Positions 24,207 through 33,347 of a stretch of DNA of 64,000 nucleotides are shown piece by piece (within the stretch, counting starts at the first letter, position 1; every line of letters starts with the position of its first letter). The stretch comes from Chryseobacterium oleae. GTDB lineage: Bacteria; Bacteroidota; Bacteroidia; Flavobacteriales; Weeksellaceae. The notes below the pieces were generated by a model, which saw only the letters and a program-made list of their open reading frames with translations, was not told where the DNA came from and made no database searches. The position numbers were made by a program, and so were the translations under genes. The stretch lies in NCBI RefSeq assembly GCF_900115055.1, contig NZ_FOVD01000003.1:186001-250000 (forward strand), given 5' to 3'.

Positions 24207-25532
24207 TTAAATTTTGTTAAGATTGCTCTCGATTTTATCCAATGCTAACTGAATTTCTTCCTGTGTAACATTAAGATGTGGTCTGAAACGAAGTGACTGA
24301 TCTCCACATGGAAGAATGATCAATCCATCCTTGAAAAGCTCGTTCATCAGATGATTTCTGTCTTCTGCAGAAGGAAGATCAATAGCACACATCAGGCCTC
24401 TTCCTCTTGCATTTGAAATTTTCGAAGGATATTTCTGAGCGAGTTCTTTTAATCTTTCCAACAGATAATCTCCAACCACTCTTGCGTTTTCCACAAGGTT
24501 TTCTTTTTCGATCACTTCCATCACCAACTGGAAACGAAGCATGTCGATAAAGTTCCCTCCGAAAGTAGAGTTAATTCTTGAACTTTCTCTGAAAACGTTG
24601 TTCGGAACCTGATCAAATTTTTCTTTGTTCGCTAAAACTCCGCAAACCTGAGCTTTTTTCCCGAAAGAAATAATATCCGGTTTTGCTGTAAAATGCTGGA
24701 ACGCCCACATTTTCCCTGTAATGGCAATACCTGTCTGAACTTCATCAAAGATCAGTAAGATCTCATTCTGATCACACAGTTTTCTTAATCCCATTAAGAA
24801 CTCATCTCTGAAGTGATTGTCGCCACCTTCAGCCTGGATAGGCTCAATAATGATACATGCCACTTTATCAGGATTCATCAGAATAGCTTCCTCAATCTGA
24901 AGAAGAGCTAATCTTTCGTTCTTAATAGTTTCCTCTAAATTCTCTTCCGTAATAGGGAAAGACAGTTTAGGATTTAAGATTCTTGGCCATTCAAACATCG
25001 GGAAATACTGATATTTTCTTGGGTCAGAAGTATTGGTTAAGCTCAATGTATAGCCGCTTCTTCCGTGGAATGCCTGTCTGAAATGGATACAGATCCCGGC
25101 TTCCGTCTGAAGTCCTTTTTCAAAATTCTTACGCGTTTTCCAGTCGAAGCACGCCTTCATTGCATTTTCCACCCCTAAACTTCCACCTTCAATAAAGAAA
25201 GCATACTGCAGTTCCTCAGGAATCACTACTCTTTCAAAAACTTCCAGAAAGTGAGCATATTCTTCTGAGTACACGTCTGCCAAAGTTGGCTTATTAACCG
25301 CCATTCTTCCCAGCCATTCTGATCTTTCTACAAGATAAGGGTGATTGTACCCTACAGAAGCTGATGCAAACATCGAGAACATATCCAGGTACTCTTTGTC
25401 TGTAAGCTTGTCATATAACCATGAACCGTGGGATTTTTCAATATCCATCACAAAATCAAAGCCGTCTGCCAAAACGTGTCTTCCTACTGTTTCTTTTACT
25501 TTATTTGCTTTTATATCAATTGTTTGTTCCAT
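24207..25532 (-). CDS. lat: L-lysine 6-transaminase
   Basis: Class III PLP aminotransferase of 441 residues that moves the epsilon-amino group of L-lysine to 2-oxoglutarate, giving 2-aminoadipate 6-semialdehyde (which cyclises to piperideine carboxylate). The sequence is of the distinctive LAT subgroup: FFIEGGSLGVENAMKACFDWK, HFRQAFHGRSGYTLSLTNT, IIEPIQAEGGDNHFRDEF, and LIFDEVQTG with the PLP-contacting Asp. The Schiff-base Lys lies in IISFGKKAQVCG. It is downstream of the semialdehyde dehydrogenase gene, the next pathway enzyme, which supports catabolism of lysine to aminoadipate. Confidence 0.93.
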   Translation of the reverse strand: MEQTIDIKANKVKETVGRHVLADGFDFVMDIEKSHGSWLYDKLTDKEYLDMFSMFASASVGYNHPYLVERSEWLGRMAVNKPTLADVYSEEYAHFLEVFERVVIPEELQYAFFIEGGSLGVENAMKACFDWKTRKNFEKGLQTEAGICIHFRQAFHGRSGYTLSLTNTSDPRKYQYFPMFEWPRILNPKLSFPITEENLEETIKNERLALLQIEEAILMNPDKVACIIIEPIQAEGGDNHFRDEFLMGLRKLCDQNEILLIFDEVQTGIAITGKMWAFQHFTAKPDIISFGKKAQVCGVLANKEKFDQVPNNVFRESSRINSTFGGNFIDMLRFQLVMEVIEKENLVENARVVGDYLLERLKELAQKYPSKISNARGRGLMCAIDLPSAEDRNHLMNELFKDGLIILPCGDQSLRFRPHLNVTQEEIQLALDKIESNLNKI

Positions 25533-25550
25533 AATTAACTGTGTTTGATT

Positions 25551-25625
25551 TAAAAATTGAATGATTAAAAAGATTTAAACATTCCAGGTTATTAATTTTT
25601 AAATTTTTAAATCGTTAAATGATTT
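25551..25625. repeat. Octamer inverted repeat between lat and the dehydrogenase
   Basis: The left arm has four words of about 8 bp ending in ATT (25551-25583; one has 9 bp). The right arm has four octamers AATnnnnn, among them AATTTTTA twice, AATCGTTA and AATGATTT (25594-25625). Arms are in inverted orientation, about 10 bp apart, and fill the gap between two co-directional genes of one pathway. Confidence 0.7.
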
Positions 25626-25637
25626 AAATTAGAATTT

Positions 25638-27188
25638 TTACAGGTCAAATTTAATCCCTTGTGCCAAAGGAAGCTGAGCTGTGTAATTTATTGTGTTGGT
25701 TTGTCTTCTCATGTAGTATTTCCAAACGTCAGATCCGGATTCTCTTCCGCCTCCGGTTTCTTTTTCACCACCGAAAGCACCTCCGATTTCAGCACCTGAA
25801 GTTCCGATGTTTACGTTCGCAATACCGCAGTCTGAACCTGCATGAGAAAGGAATAATTCTGCTTCTCTAAGATTCTGGGTCATGATAGCAGATGACAATC
25901 CCTGAGGAACATCGTTCTGGATAGAGATAGCTTCCTCCAATGTTTTGTATTTGATCAAATATAAGATCGGCGCGAAAGTCTCGTGCTGAACGATCTCATA
26001 AGAGTTTTTAACTTCTGCGATACATGGCTTCACATAGCATCCTGATTCGTAATCTTTTCCGCTTAGAACGCCACCTTCAACGGCAAATTTCCCACCTTCT
26101 TTCTTACATTTCTTGATAGCCTCTTCATATTGGTTTACTGCATCTACATCGATAAGCGGTCCTACGTGGTTATTTTCATCCAATGGATTACCAATTTTCA
26201 ACTGTCCGTAAGCTTTTACCAATCTTGTTTTTACTTCGTTGTATACACTTTCGTGGATGATCAGTCTTCTTGTAGACGTACATCTCTGTCCGGCTGTACC
26301 CACAGCTCCGAAAACAGCTCCGATGATAGACATGTCAATATCAGCATCTTTAGAGATAATAATAGCGTTATTTCCACCTAATTCAAGGATAGATTTCCCG
26401 AATCTTTCTGCTACTTTGGAAGAAACCATTCTACCTACTCTTGTAGAACCTGTGAAAGAAACCAATGAAACTCTTTTATCATCTACCAGTTTCTGCCCGA
26501 TCTCATGGTCAGCTACCAATACGCTTGAAATACCTTCAGGAAGATTGTTTTCCTTTACTACTTCAGCCATAATGTTCTGGCATGCAATCGCACACAATGG
26601 TGTTTTTTCTGATGGCTTCCAGATCGTCACGTTTCCGCAGATCCATGCTAAAGCGGTATTCCACGCCCATACAGCAACCGGGAAGTTGAATGCAGTGATG
26701 ATTCCCACCACGCCAAGCGGATGATACTGCTCGTACATTCTGTGACCGGGTCTTTCCGAATGCATGGTATACCCGTGAAGCTGTCTTGAAACCCCAACTG
26801 CAAAATCACAGATATCAATCATTTCCTGAACTTCTCCAAGACCTTCCTGAAGGGATTTACCCATTTCATAAGAAACCAGTTTTCCAAGGTCGTCTTTATA
26901 TGTTCTTAATTTCTGGCCAAGTTGCCTAACGATCTCTCCTCTTTTAGGAGCAGGGATGGATCTAAACTCCTGAAACGCCTTCTGAGCCGTCTCAATTACT
27001 TTGTCATAATCACTTTCTCCGGAAGTCTTAATTTTGGCGATTAGTCTGCCGTCTACGGGAGAAAAACTTTCTATCGTTTTCCCCGAAGCAAAATATTTTC
27101 CGCCCACTGAAGTCCCCTTATTTTCTTCTTTAATACCAAGGTTTTTGAGTGTTTTTTCGATTCCGAAATCCTTTACTTTTTTAGACAT
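25638..27188 (-). CDS. amaB: L-2-aminoadipate 6-semialdehyde dehydrogenase (ALDH7-like)
   Basis: NAD(P)-dependent aldehyde dehydrogenase of 516 residues, close to the ALDH7/antiquitin type, oxidising aminoadipate semialdehyde to L-2-aminoadipate. Visible landmarks are GIITAFNFPVAVWAWNTALA, the nucleotide-binding SFTGSTRVGRMV, the catalytic Glu in KSILELGGNNAI, and the nucleophilic Cys in GTAGQRCTSTRRL. GAEIGGAFGGEKETGGGRESGSD is the family's C-terminal signature, and the HGYTMHSERPGHRMYEQYHPLGV stretch is typical of ALDH7. It is followed by lat, which makes its substrate, so the gene name is by pathway context and family. Confidence 0.92.
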   Translation of the reverse strand: MSKKVKDFGIEKTLKNLGIKEENKGTSVGGKYFASGKTIESFSPVDGRLIAKIKTSGESDYDKVIETAQKAFQEFRSIPAPKRGEIVRQLGQKLRTYKDDLGKLVSYEMGKSLQEGLGEVQEMIDICDFAVGVSRQLHGYTMHSERPGHRMYEQYHPLGVVGIITAFNFPVAVWAWNTALAWICGNVTIWKPSEKTPLCAIACQNIMAEVVKENNLPEGISSVLVADHEIGQKLVDDKRVSLVSFTGSTRVGRMVSSKVAERFGKSILELGGNNAIIISKDADIDMSIIGAVFGAVGTAGQRCTSTRRLIIHESVYNEVKTRLVKAYGQLKIGNPLDENNHVGPLIDVDAVNQYEEAIKKCKKEGGKFAVEGGVLSGKDYESGCYVKPCIAEVKNSYEIVQHETFAPILYLIKYKTLEEAISIQNDVPQGLSSAIMTQNLREAELFLSHAGSDCGIANVNIGTSGAEIGGAFGGEKETGGGRESGSDVWKYYMRRQTNTINYTAQLPLAQGIKFDL

Positions 27189-27266
27189 AAAATGTTACTT
27201 TTCGTTTCCTCTAAAGATAGAAATATTATGCGAACCTCAAAATTTTAATTTTTAAGCCGCTTTTTA

Positions 27267-27297
27267 TTTGGACTAATTATAAACATGCTTATCTTTG
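27267..27297 (+). promoter_or_regulatory. Promoter of the 67-aa membrane protein gene
   Basis: TTTG (27267-27270), 19 bp, then TATCTTTG (27290-27297): a full match to the Bacteroidota promoter. The start site would be near 27304, leaving a leader of about 19 nt. Confidence 0.8.
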
Positions 27298-27322
27298 TAC
27301 CGTAATCTTTTGAATTTCAGGA

Positions 27323-27526
27323 ATGGAAAATAACAAGACCGTAGAGGATACTCATACAGCAGAGGAAAAGAAGACTTCCAAATGGAAAAGTCTGGTGAAG
27401 AAATTTGGGATTGGCGGGATTATATTCTTCACGGTAAAAGGAATTATCACTTCTACCCTGATCTATTTCCTGGGTAAGAATTTCTGGACCGTAATCAGTA
27501 ATTACTTTACCACTTTGTTTGAATAA
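27323..27526 (+). CDS. Small single-pass membrane protein (67 aa)
   Basis: A 67-residue protein with a charged N-terminal half (ENNKTVEDTHTAEEKKTSKWK) and a hydrophobic segment, FGIGGIIFFTVKGIITSTLIYF, at about 29-50, ending in a short amphipathic tail. It has its own promoter (27267-27297) and terminator (27549-27577), which argues strongly that it is a real gene. I recall similar tiny proteins annotated as hypothetical in Chryseobacterium genomes. Function unknown. Confidence 0.82.
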   Translation: MENNKTVEDTHTAEEKKTSKWKSLVKKFGIGGIIFFTVKGIITSTLIYFLGKNFWTVISNYFTTLFE

Positions 27527-27548
27527 CACTTGATTTATTAAAAATATA

Positions 27549-27577
27549 AAAAGCAGAGAAATTTCTCTGCTTTTTTT
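27549..27577 (+). terminator. Intrinsic terminator of the 67-aa gene
   Basis: GCAGAGAAATTTCTCTGC (27553-27570) is a perfect palindrome flanked by As and followed by seven Ts, 26 bp after the stop codon. Confidence 0.9.
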
Positions 27578-27639
27578 GTTGTATAAGGTTAATTGGGTTA
27601 TTTATTGATTTGATTTTTTGGAAGGTTACCTGTGAAGGT

Positions 27640-27837
27640 TTACTCATCCGTGTCTTTCTTTTTCCTCCCCGAATTGACCAGGCTTTGATGCAACAGGTAT
27701 TCGATTTGCCCGTTTACGCTCCTGAACTCGTCATTGGCCCACTTCTCCACCTGTTTGTAGGTAGATTCATCGATCCTTATCACAAAAGATTTTTTACTTT
27801 TGCTTTCGGAGGGTTTTGAAGTTTTTTCCGATTTCAT
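27640..27837 (-). CDS. Ribbon-helix-helix (Arc-type) DNA-binding protein
   Basis: A 65-residue protein with a basic, Ser/Lys-rich N-terminus followed by the Arc/MetJ-like fold: KKSFVIRIDESTYKQVEKWANDEFRSVNGQIEYLLHQSLV gives the beta-ribbon (SFVIRID) and two helices with SVNGQIEYLL, the usual second-helix motif. It follows the SPFH gene by 98 bp on the same strand. Such a short RHH protein can look like an antitoxin, but no toxin gene adjoins it; regulation of the SPFH gene is a reasonable guess. Confidence 0.82.
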   Translation of the reverse strand: MKSEKTSKPSESKSKKSFVIRIDESTYKQVEKWANDEFRSVNGQIEYLLHQSLVNSGRKKKDTDE

Positions 27838-27935
27838 TTTTTCTCTTTGCCTGTTTAATAATTCTTTTCAATAATGCATACGATGCAAAGACATTTCAGT
27901 CAACTGAGTCTAAGAATTCATTTTTCATTCTCCAT

Positions 27936-28799
27936 CTAGTAAAGTGTTCCAGCATTTAAGATGGGTTGTGCTGCTTTTTCACCGCAAAGTACCACCATTA
28001 AATTGCTTACCATGGCTGCTTTTCTTTCATCATCAAGTTCTACGATATTCTCTTCAGACAGTTTTTTCAATGCAAGGTCTACCATTCCTACTGCTCCTTC
28101 CACAATCTTCGTTCTTGCTGCTACAATAGCTGTGGCCTGCTGTCTCTGAAGCATCGCTCCTGCAATTTCTGAAGCATAAGCCAGGTGAGAAATTCTTGCT
28201 TCCTGAATGATAATTCCCGCTTTTGAAAGACGGTCAGTCAGTTCCTGCTCTAAAATAGAATTGATTTTATCACCACCTTCTCTCAAAGTAATCGGTGCAT
28301 GATCATCTTCTAAATTATCATAAGGAAAACTCATCGCCAAATGACGTACTGCCGCTTCACTCTGCATTTTGACAAAGTCTGAATACCGCTCAACATCGAA
28401 TGCTGCTTTATAGGTATCTCCTACTTTCCAAACCATCACGACTCCAATTTCAATAGGGTTCCCCATTTTGTCGTTTACTTTCAATGTCTGGCCCTGAAGG
28501 TTCTCCGAACGCAGTGACATTTTCTGTGACGAGTACAAAGGATTGATAAAAAATAATCCGTTGTCTTTTACCGTTCCTACGTACTTTCCAAAGAAATTCA
28601 ATACTCTTGAATGGTTCGGCTGAATGATCATCAATCCTTTCAGAAAGAAGCAGAACAGCAGAAAACAAAGCATCGCAAGGATGACATACGTGATACTCTG
28701 CTCAACTCCGGAAATAAAAAAATAGACGGCTCCTGCAAATAAAATAAGACAGAAGACTAATGCCAGATAGCCCGACATGGGCTTTAATACTTTTTCCAT
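27936..28799 (-). CDS. SPFH (band 7/prohibitin) domain membrane protein
   Basis: A 287-residue protein with two adjacent hydrophobic helices at the N-terminus (about 10-30 and 38-57) and then a full SPFH domain: GLMIIQPNHSRVLNFFGKYVGTVKDNGLFFINPLYSSQKMSLR, EIGVVMVWKVGDTYKAAFDVERY, AAVRHLAMSFPYDNLED, and LTDRLSKAGIIIQEARISHLAYASEIAGAMLQRQQATAIVAARTKIVEG with its coiled helix. Such proteins form membrane-bound oligomers linked to microdomains and proteolysis control. The downstream RHH gene is probably co-transcribed. Not the QmcA or HflK/C subtypes, judging by the short C-terminus. Confidence 0.92.
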   Translation of the reverse strand: MEKVLKPMSGYLALVFCLILFAGAVYFFISGVEQSITYVILAMLCFLLFCFFLKGLMIIQPNHSRVLNFFGKYVGTVKDNGLFFINPLYSSQKMSLRSENLQGQTLKVNDKMGNPIEIGVVMVWKVGDTYKAAFDVERYSDFVKMQSEAAVRHLAMSFPYDNLEDDHAPITLREGGDKINSILEQELTDRLSKAGIIIQEARISHLAYASEIAGAMLQRQQATAIVAARTKIVEGAVGMVDLALKKLSEENIVELDDERKAAMVSNLMVVLCGEKAAQPILNAGTLY

Positions 28800-28852
28800 G
28801 ATTGCAATTTTTAATTTGATATTGTTTTGATATCATAAAGATATGGAATAGT

Positions 28853-29115
28853 TTTGAGCTTTGAGTGATGAATGATGAGTTTTTTGATGCGGGATTCGGG
28901 ATTCAGGATGCGAGATGCGTGGTCTGGGGCTGATTAGTGGAGGGGTATGAAAGCTATGATTGGTTTTGTAATGTTTTAAGCTACCCATCTTTTGGGTTGG
29001 GAACAATTGGTCGTTACTATAAAATAATTTGCAGCTAACATCCTTTTATCCCAAACCTCGGAACAAACTCATAACTCATAACTCATCATTTATAACTCGA
29101 TCCCGAAACCCCGAA
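28853..29115. repeat. Heptamer arrays with GATGAGT and CGGGATT words in inverted arms
   Basis: Left arm: TTTGAGC, TTTGAGT, GATGAAT, GATGAGT (28853-28880), then GGGATTC twice, AGGATGC, GAGATGC (28891-28918). Right arm: AACTCAT three times, CATTTAT, AACTCGA (29066-29100), then CCCGAAA and CCCCGAA (29102-29115); the words are roughly complementary to the left ones. The 372-bp gap 28800-29171 has no other feature except the terminator at its right end. Confidence 0.75.
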
Positions 29116-29149
29116 CAAAAAAAATCCCGGAAAATAAATTCCAGGATTT
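29115..29149 (-). terminator. Terminator of ccsBA
   Basis: AAATCCCGGAA (29122-29132) pairs with TTCCAGGATTT (29139-29149) apart from one C-A mismatch. On the minus strand it is 22 bp past the ccsBA stop and is followed by eight or more Ts. Confidence 0.85.
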
Positions 29150-29171
29150 CAGTTGTTATTTTGTTAACGTT

Positions 29172-32100
29172 TTATTTCTTCGTTAAGGTTTTAAATTTAA
29201 AGTAAGAAGCTACTGATAAAAGAAGCATTGTTCCTAATCCGATGTATACCCAGGCCGGAACCGGAACCGGATCTCCTGCTGCGTAGGAGTGAAGTCCGCT
29301 CAGGTAGTAATTTACTCCGAAATAAGTCATTACCATAGAACAAAATGCAAACATCGTCGCTACGTGGAATGCCCATCTGCTTCTCAATCCTGGAACCAAT
29401 CTCATGTGCAATACAAAAGCATACACCATGATGGAGATGAATGCCCATGTTTCTTTAGGGTCCCAACTCCAGTATCTTCCCCAAGATTCATTAGCCCAGA
29501 TTCCTCCTAAGAAGTTTCCTACCGTTAAGGCGAAAAGACCAATAGTAAGAGACATTTCAGAAACGATGACCAGTTCTTTTAACGTCGTATCGTGGTGAAG
29601 TTTATAGGTATCTTTATCTGAAACAATATAAAATACAAGTGAAATCACAGCAATAATCATGGATAGAGCGAAGAAACCATAACTTGATGTAATGATTGCT
29701 ACGTGAACAATCAGCCAGTAAGATTTCAATACCGGAACAAGCGGCGTAATTTGAGGATCAAGCGCTGAACCTCCGTGCGCAAATCCCATCATAATAACGG
29801 CCACCATAAATCCTGATGCAGGAATTAATGCGTTAGATTTATTTTTAGTGATTAATTGCTTTGCAGCCAATACAGCTTTATCAGCTAAAGAAAGTCTTCC
29901 GAAACCAAAATAGAACATGAGTCCCGCAGAAATACCTACCCAAGAAATAAAGATAATTGCTTCATAACCATTACTCCAAGGTGCATGTCCTGAAATGTAC
30001 CATCTTGCAACAAGACCAAGGAAATGTAAAATATATCCTACAAGTCCCACATAGATAATTATTCTGATAGCTGTATTTAAAGCTTTACTTGGTTTAAACA
30101 ATTCAACAAAACCAAAAATCAATAATAATCCACCTATTATGGTATAGAAAATCAATAATTTGAAGTTAATATTCACTTCGTTCATGAACACCTCAAGATC
30201 TACTTTAGATTTTGCAGGAACTACTGCTTTACCCCATTTTTGCTGATAGTCTGAAAGTTTTGCCAATTCAGTATCTGCCTTGCTCCAGTTTCCTGTTTTC
30301 TGAGCAGTAAGAGCTTCTGCAAAATAAGGTCCCATTACCTGCTGCGATTCCATATCCGGTTCGAATTTCTGGTCAAGCCATGAATGCCATGTATGGTTCG
30401 CGTCATTTTTTACGGGAACAATTCTCATAAACTGACCGCTGAAGAACTCATTGAAGATCTGTACCCTTTCGTTTACTGAAATAACTTCTTTATCGTAATT
30501 GGTCTGCTCAGACGGTTTTTTACGGAATGCAGTGTTATAATCATGCTCAAGAAGATAAGTCAGATTACCGTTGGCATCTGCAGGGAAAAGGTTCATCAGT
30601 GAAGTGTATCCTTCCTCGTCAGCCTTTGTTTTATTTTTCAACTCATCACCTCCTTTCGTCCCTACTTTGATCATAGGAACCATCGTCCAGCTTGGTGTGT
30701 CTGTATTGATTGACAGGAACCACTGGTTAGCCGTAAGCGACTTTCCGTCTGTTCCTTTGAATTCGTCTTTTTTGTATAGTTTTCTTAAAACATCCAGCGC
30801 TTCCGTGTTGATCGGAACAATTCTTCCGTCGAAATTCTGTACCAAAAGGTATCCGAATTTATCTGCATGTTCTTTGCTAATTCTGTTTCTTGCAATAATC
30901 TCATCCGGAGAGATAGATTTCATTCTGCTTAAAGGAGCGGCCAGTGAATTCTGCTTTGGAGCAGCACCATCAAGCGGTTGGGCACCCGGAGCCGGAGTGT
31001 GAGAATGATTGTCACCTTCCACATGAATATGTTCTCTGCTTCCATCCGTGGTACCGTGCGTTTCAATTTTTTGTGCATTTAAGCCTAAACCTAAAAACAA
31101 TAAAATTACTGCAGCGTTTTTCTTCCTGTTGATATCTGTCAGCATTTTGTTCAGTTTCCAGAAGTGAGTTCCTTTCCAGAAGAAGATCACAAACATTCCT
31201 AAGAACAGCAGTCCGTATCCGATGTAAGAGATAATGGTTCCCCAGAAATCGTGGTTTACAGACAATACAGTTCCCATTCTGTCCGGGTCAAAGCTTGACT
31301 GGAAGAAACGGTATCCTTTATGGTTCAGAACGTGGTTCATGTAAATTTTATAAGGGGTTTCTTTTCCTTCGTCAATGATTTTTATGTGGCTTTCATAAGC
31401 ACTTGGAGACGTACTTCCAGGGTAAGTTTCCATTACGAAATCATCCAGTTTCAAGGCGAAAGGCGTGTTATATACTTTAGGTCCGAAACCTACCATAATG
31501 TTCAGCCCGTCCATCGTTACCTGCTTAAAGGCATTTGGATTTCCTTTTTCTACAGAAAGATCAACCAATTGCTTTGTTTTTGGCCCCTGAAGCTCTATTC
31601 TAAGCACATCAGGTACCATCGCGTCTTTCTTTTTGTCCCCTTCGAAAGCCATCAATCTTCCTTTTTTAAGACCTTCAGGAACAACCAGTTTCAATTCGTT
31701 GATGGTATATAGACTTCTCAATACCAAAGGCTGGAATTCATCTTTCTTAGTACTTCCCGTAGCCTGCGTTGCCATAGTCATAAAGGCAGCATCAACAGGA
31801 GTTTTGATGAATATTTTTCCGTCTTCTTTTTTAAATTCCACAGCCCCTTCGATTGCTCTGTTGAACGTTACCAAAGTTCCGTTGATGGATTTTGTTTCGC
31901 CCGGTTTGATGTAGATATTCTGTCTTCCTGTAGTTCCTGTAGAAACCAGGTGAAGATATTCTGTACCGTTGGGCTCAGCAATTAAGCTGTCTTTTTTTCT
32001 CTGGATATAGTCTTTTGTAAAAACTTTTACTTCTTTTCCGTGGAAATCGTAAGTTGCTTTAAAGTCTTTGTGCAGAGGAGACATCAGATAAGGAATATCC

Positions 32101-32507
32101 TGGTAATCCAGAGCATCACCCTTTTCCTCGATTTTAATTTTAAAGAAATTTTTGTCGGTCACAATCTCATTGGAAGTTTCCCCCTCTCTGATGTGCATGG
32201 TACCTTCAAAACTGATGTATCTTGTAATGGCACCTCCTATAAAAATAAGGATAAAGGCAAGGTGAAAAACAAGAACCGGCCATTTTTCTCTTTTCCACAG
32301 TCGGTATCTTGCGATATTTCCTACGAAATTAAGAATGAGCAAGAACATGATTAATTCAAACCATTTTGCTTCATAAATTAGAGCCTTAGCTGTAGGAGTT
32401 CCGTAGTCGTTTTCTAAGAACGTTGCATAAGCCATCGCAAATGCATACACCAGTAACAGCACAGCCATTGTTCTGGTTGAGATAAGAATATCTTGGAGCT
32501 TCTTCAT
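29172..32507 (-). CDS. ccsBA: Fused cytochrome c synthase CcsBA (ResB-CcsA)
   Basis: System II cytochrome c haem lyase, which moves haem across the inner membrane and attaches it to CXXCH motifs. The 1111-residue chain joins a ResB/CcsB part (TMs in the first 100 residues, a large periplasmic domain, then a TM near 425-450) to a CcsA part at the C-terminus. The C-terminal part holds the tryptophan-rich WWD motif WANESWGRYWSWDPKETWAF and conserved periplasmic His residues (GFAHGGSALDP). The length is greater than that of many fused CcsBA proteins because of an extra domain between the halves, including a His/Pro-rich stretch (HIHVEGDNHSHTP). Stand-alone gene. Confidence 0.94.
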   Translation of the reverse strand: MKKLQDILISTRTMAVLLLVYAFAMAYATFLENDYGTPTAKALIYEAKWFELIMFLLILNFVGNIARYRLWKREKWPVLVFHLAFILIFIGGAITRYISFEGTMHIREGETSNEIVTDKNFFKIKIEEKGDALDYQDIPYLMSPLHKDFKATYDFHGKEVKVFTKDYIQRKKDSLIAEPNGTEYLHLVSTGTTGRQNIYIKPGETKSINGTLVTFNRAIEGAVEFKKEDGKIFIKTPVDAAFMTMATQATGSTKKDEFQPLVLRSLYTINELKLVVPEGLKKGRLMAFEGDKKKDAMVPDVLRIELQGPKTKQLVDLSVEKGNPNAFKQVTMDGLNIMVGFGPKVYNTPFALKLDDFVMETYPGSTSPSAYESHIKIIDEGKETPYKIYMNHVLNHKGYRFFQSSFDPDRMGTVLSVNHDFWGTIISYIGYGLLFLGMFVIFFWKGTHFWKLNKMLTDINRKKNAAVILLFLGLGLNAQKIETHGTTDGSREHIHVEGDNHSHTPAPGAQPLDGAAPKQNSLAAPLSRMKSISPDEIIARNRISKEHADKFGYLLVQNFDGRIVPINTEALDVLRKLYKKDEFKGTDGKSLTANQWFLSINTDTPSWTMVPMIKVGTKGGDELKNKTKADEEGYTSLMNLFPADANGNLTYLLEHDYNTAFRKKPSEQTNYDKEVISVNERVQIFNEFFSGQFMRIVPVKNDANHTWHSWLDQKFEPDMESQQVMGPYFAEALTAQKTGNWSKADTELAKLSDYQQKWGKAVVPAKSKVDLEVFMNEVNINFKLLIFYTIIGGLLLIFGFVELFKPSKALNTAIRIIIYVGLVGYILHFLGLVARWYISGHAPWSNGYEAIIFISWVGISAGLMFYFGFGRLSLADKAVLAAKQLITKNKSNALIPASGFMVAVIMMGFAHGGSALDPQITPLVPVLKSYWLIVHVAIITSSYGFFALSMIIAVISLVFYIVSDKDTYKLHHDTTLKELVIVSEMSLTIGLFALTVGNFLGGIWANESWGRYWSWDPKETWAFISIMVYAFVLHMRLVPGLRSRWAFHVATMFAFCSMVMTYFGVNYYLSGLHSYAAGDPVPVPAWVYIGLGTMLLLSVASYFKFKTLTKK

Positions 32508-32527
32508 GATTTATTTTACTTGACATG

Positions 32528-32535
32528 CAAAAATA
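32528..32535 (-). promoter_or_regulatory. Possible -7 box of ccsBA
   Basis: TATTTTTG on the minus strand, 21 bp upstream of the ccsBA start codon, fits TAnnTTTG. The only TTTG upstream (32550-32553) is 14 bp away, closer than usual, so only the -7 box is proposed. The rest of the gap to 32753 shows nothing notable. Confidence 0.4.
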
Positions 32536-32753
32536 AGAATGATAAGCAACAAAGGGGCTAAAAAAAGCTGTTTTTTGTCACTTTGAGGCCTATTTAGGTT
32601 ATTTTGAACCATTCTTAATAACGTGAAATTCATTAAGGAAAATTCAATTTTTAATATCATAAAATTCAGGATATAATAAACCTATTCATGTTATTGAAGC
32701 CTTCTATTCCCTGATAAGCCCTACCACCACTTAAATTAATGATATTCAGCGAA

Positions 32754-33335
32754 CTACTTATTTAAAGAAGTCTTCTTCCTGATCTTACTTAAAAACTCAT
32801 GGGTAATTCCCAGATAAGAAGCCACCTGCTGCTGCGTTAGCCTCTGTTCAAGGCCAGGATATTTCTCTAAAAATTCAAGATAGCGTTTATCGGCAGTCTT
32901 TCCGGTTAAAGAAAGAATTCTTCTCTGCAAAGCTACCGAAGACTGCTGATTCATGATCCTGAAAAGCTTTTCAATCTGAGGCATATCTTCGTAAAGCATC
33001 TCTTTATCTTTTTTTGAAATCATCAACACTTCGCTGTCTTCAAGGGCTTCTATATTCAAAATGCTCGGAACATCATTGATGAGGCTGTCGATATCCGTGA
33101 TCCACCACCCTTTTACGGCGAAATACAGGGTCTGTTCAGATCCGCCTTCATTCAGATAATATACTTTAAAACATCCCTTCGCGACAAATCCTTCAAAAAG
33201 ACAATATGCTCCTTCTTTGAGAACCATCTCTTTTCTTTTAACTTTCCGAAGCTCGAACGGCCTGCTGAACTGTTCAAATTCTTCATCAGAAAGATGAATA
33301 TGTCTGCTGATATTTTCTAAAAGGAGATCCAACAT
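32754..33335 (-). CDS. Crp/Fnr family transcriptional regulator
   Basis: A 193-residue regulator with an N-terminal cyclic-nucleotide-binding-like beta-roll (KRKEMVLKEGAYCLFEGFVAKGCFKVYYLNEGGSEQTLYF) and a C-terminal HTH (LTQQQVASYLGITHEFLSKIRKK). The usual cAMP-binding signature (GExxxxR(S/T)) is absent, so the ligand is unlikely to be cAMP; no cysteine cluster for an Fe-S centre is seen either. It begins 12 bp after the patatin gene's stop and is probably its operon partner. Confidence 0.9.
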   Translation of the reverse strand: MLDLLLENISRHIHLSDEEFEQFSRPFELRKVKRKEMVLKEGAYCLFEGFVAKGCFKVYYLNEGGSEQTLYFAVKGWWITDIDSLINDVPSILNIEALEDSEVLMISKKDKEMLYEDMPQIEKLFRIMNQQSSVALQRRILSLTGKTADKRYLEFLEKYPGLEQRLTQQQVASYLGITHEFLSKIRKKTSLNK

Positions 33336-33347
33336 GTTCTGTTATTC

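Noticed and set aside
27640..27837. RHH protein as the antitoxin of a toxin-antitoxin pair
   Set aside because: The adjacent genes encode an SPFH protein and a small membrane protein on the other strand; no toxin-like gene adjoins it.
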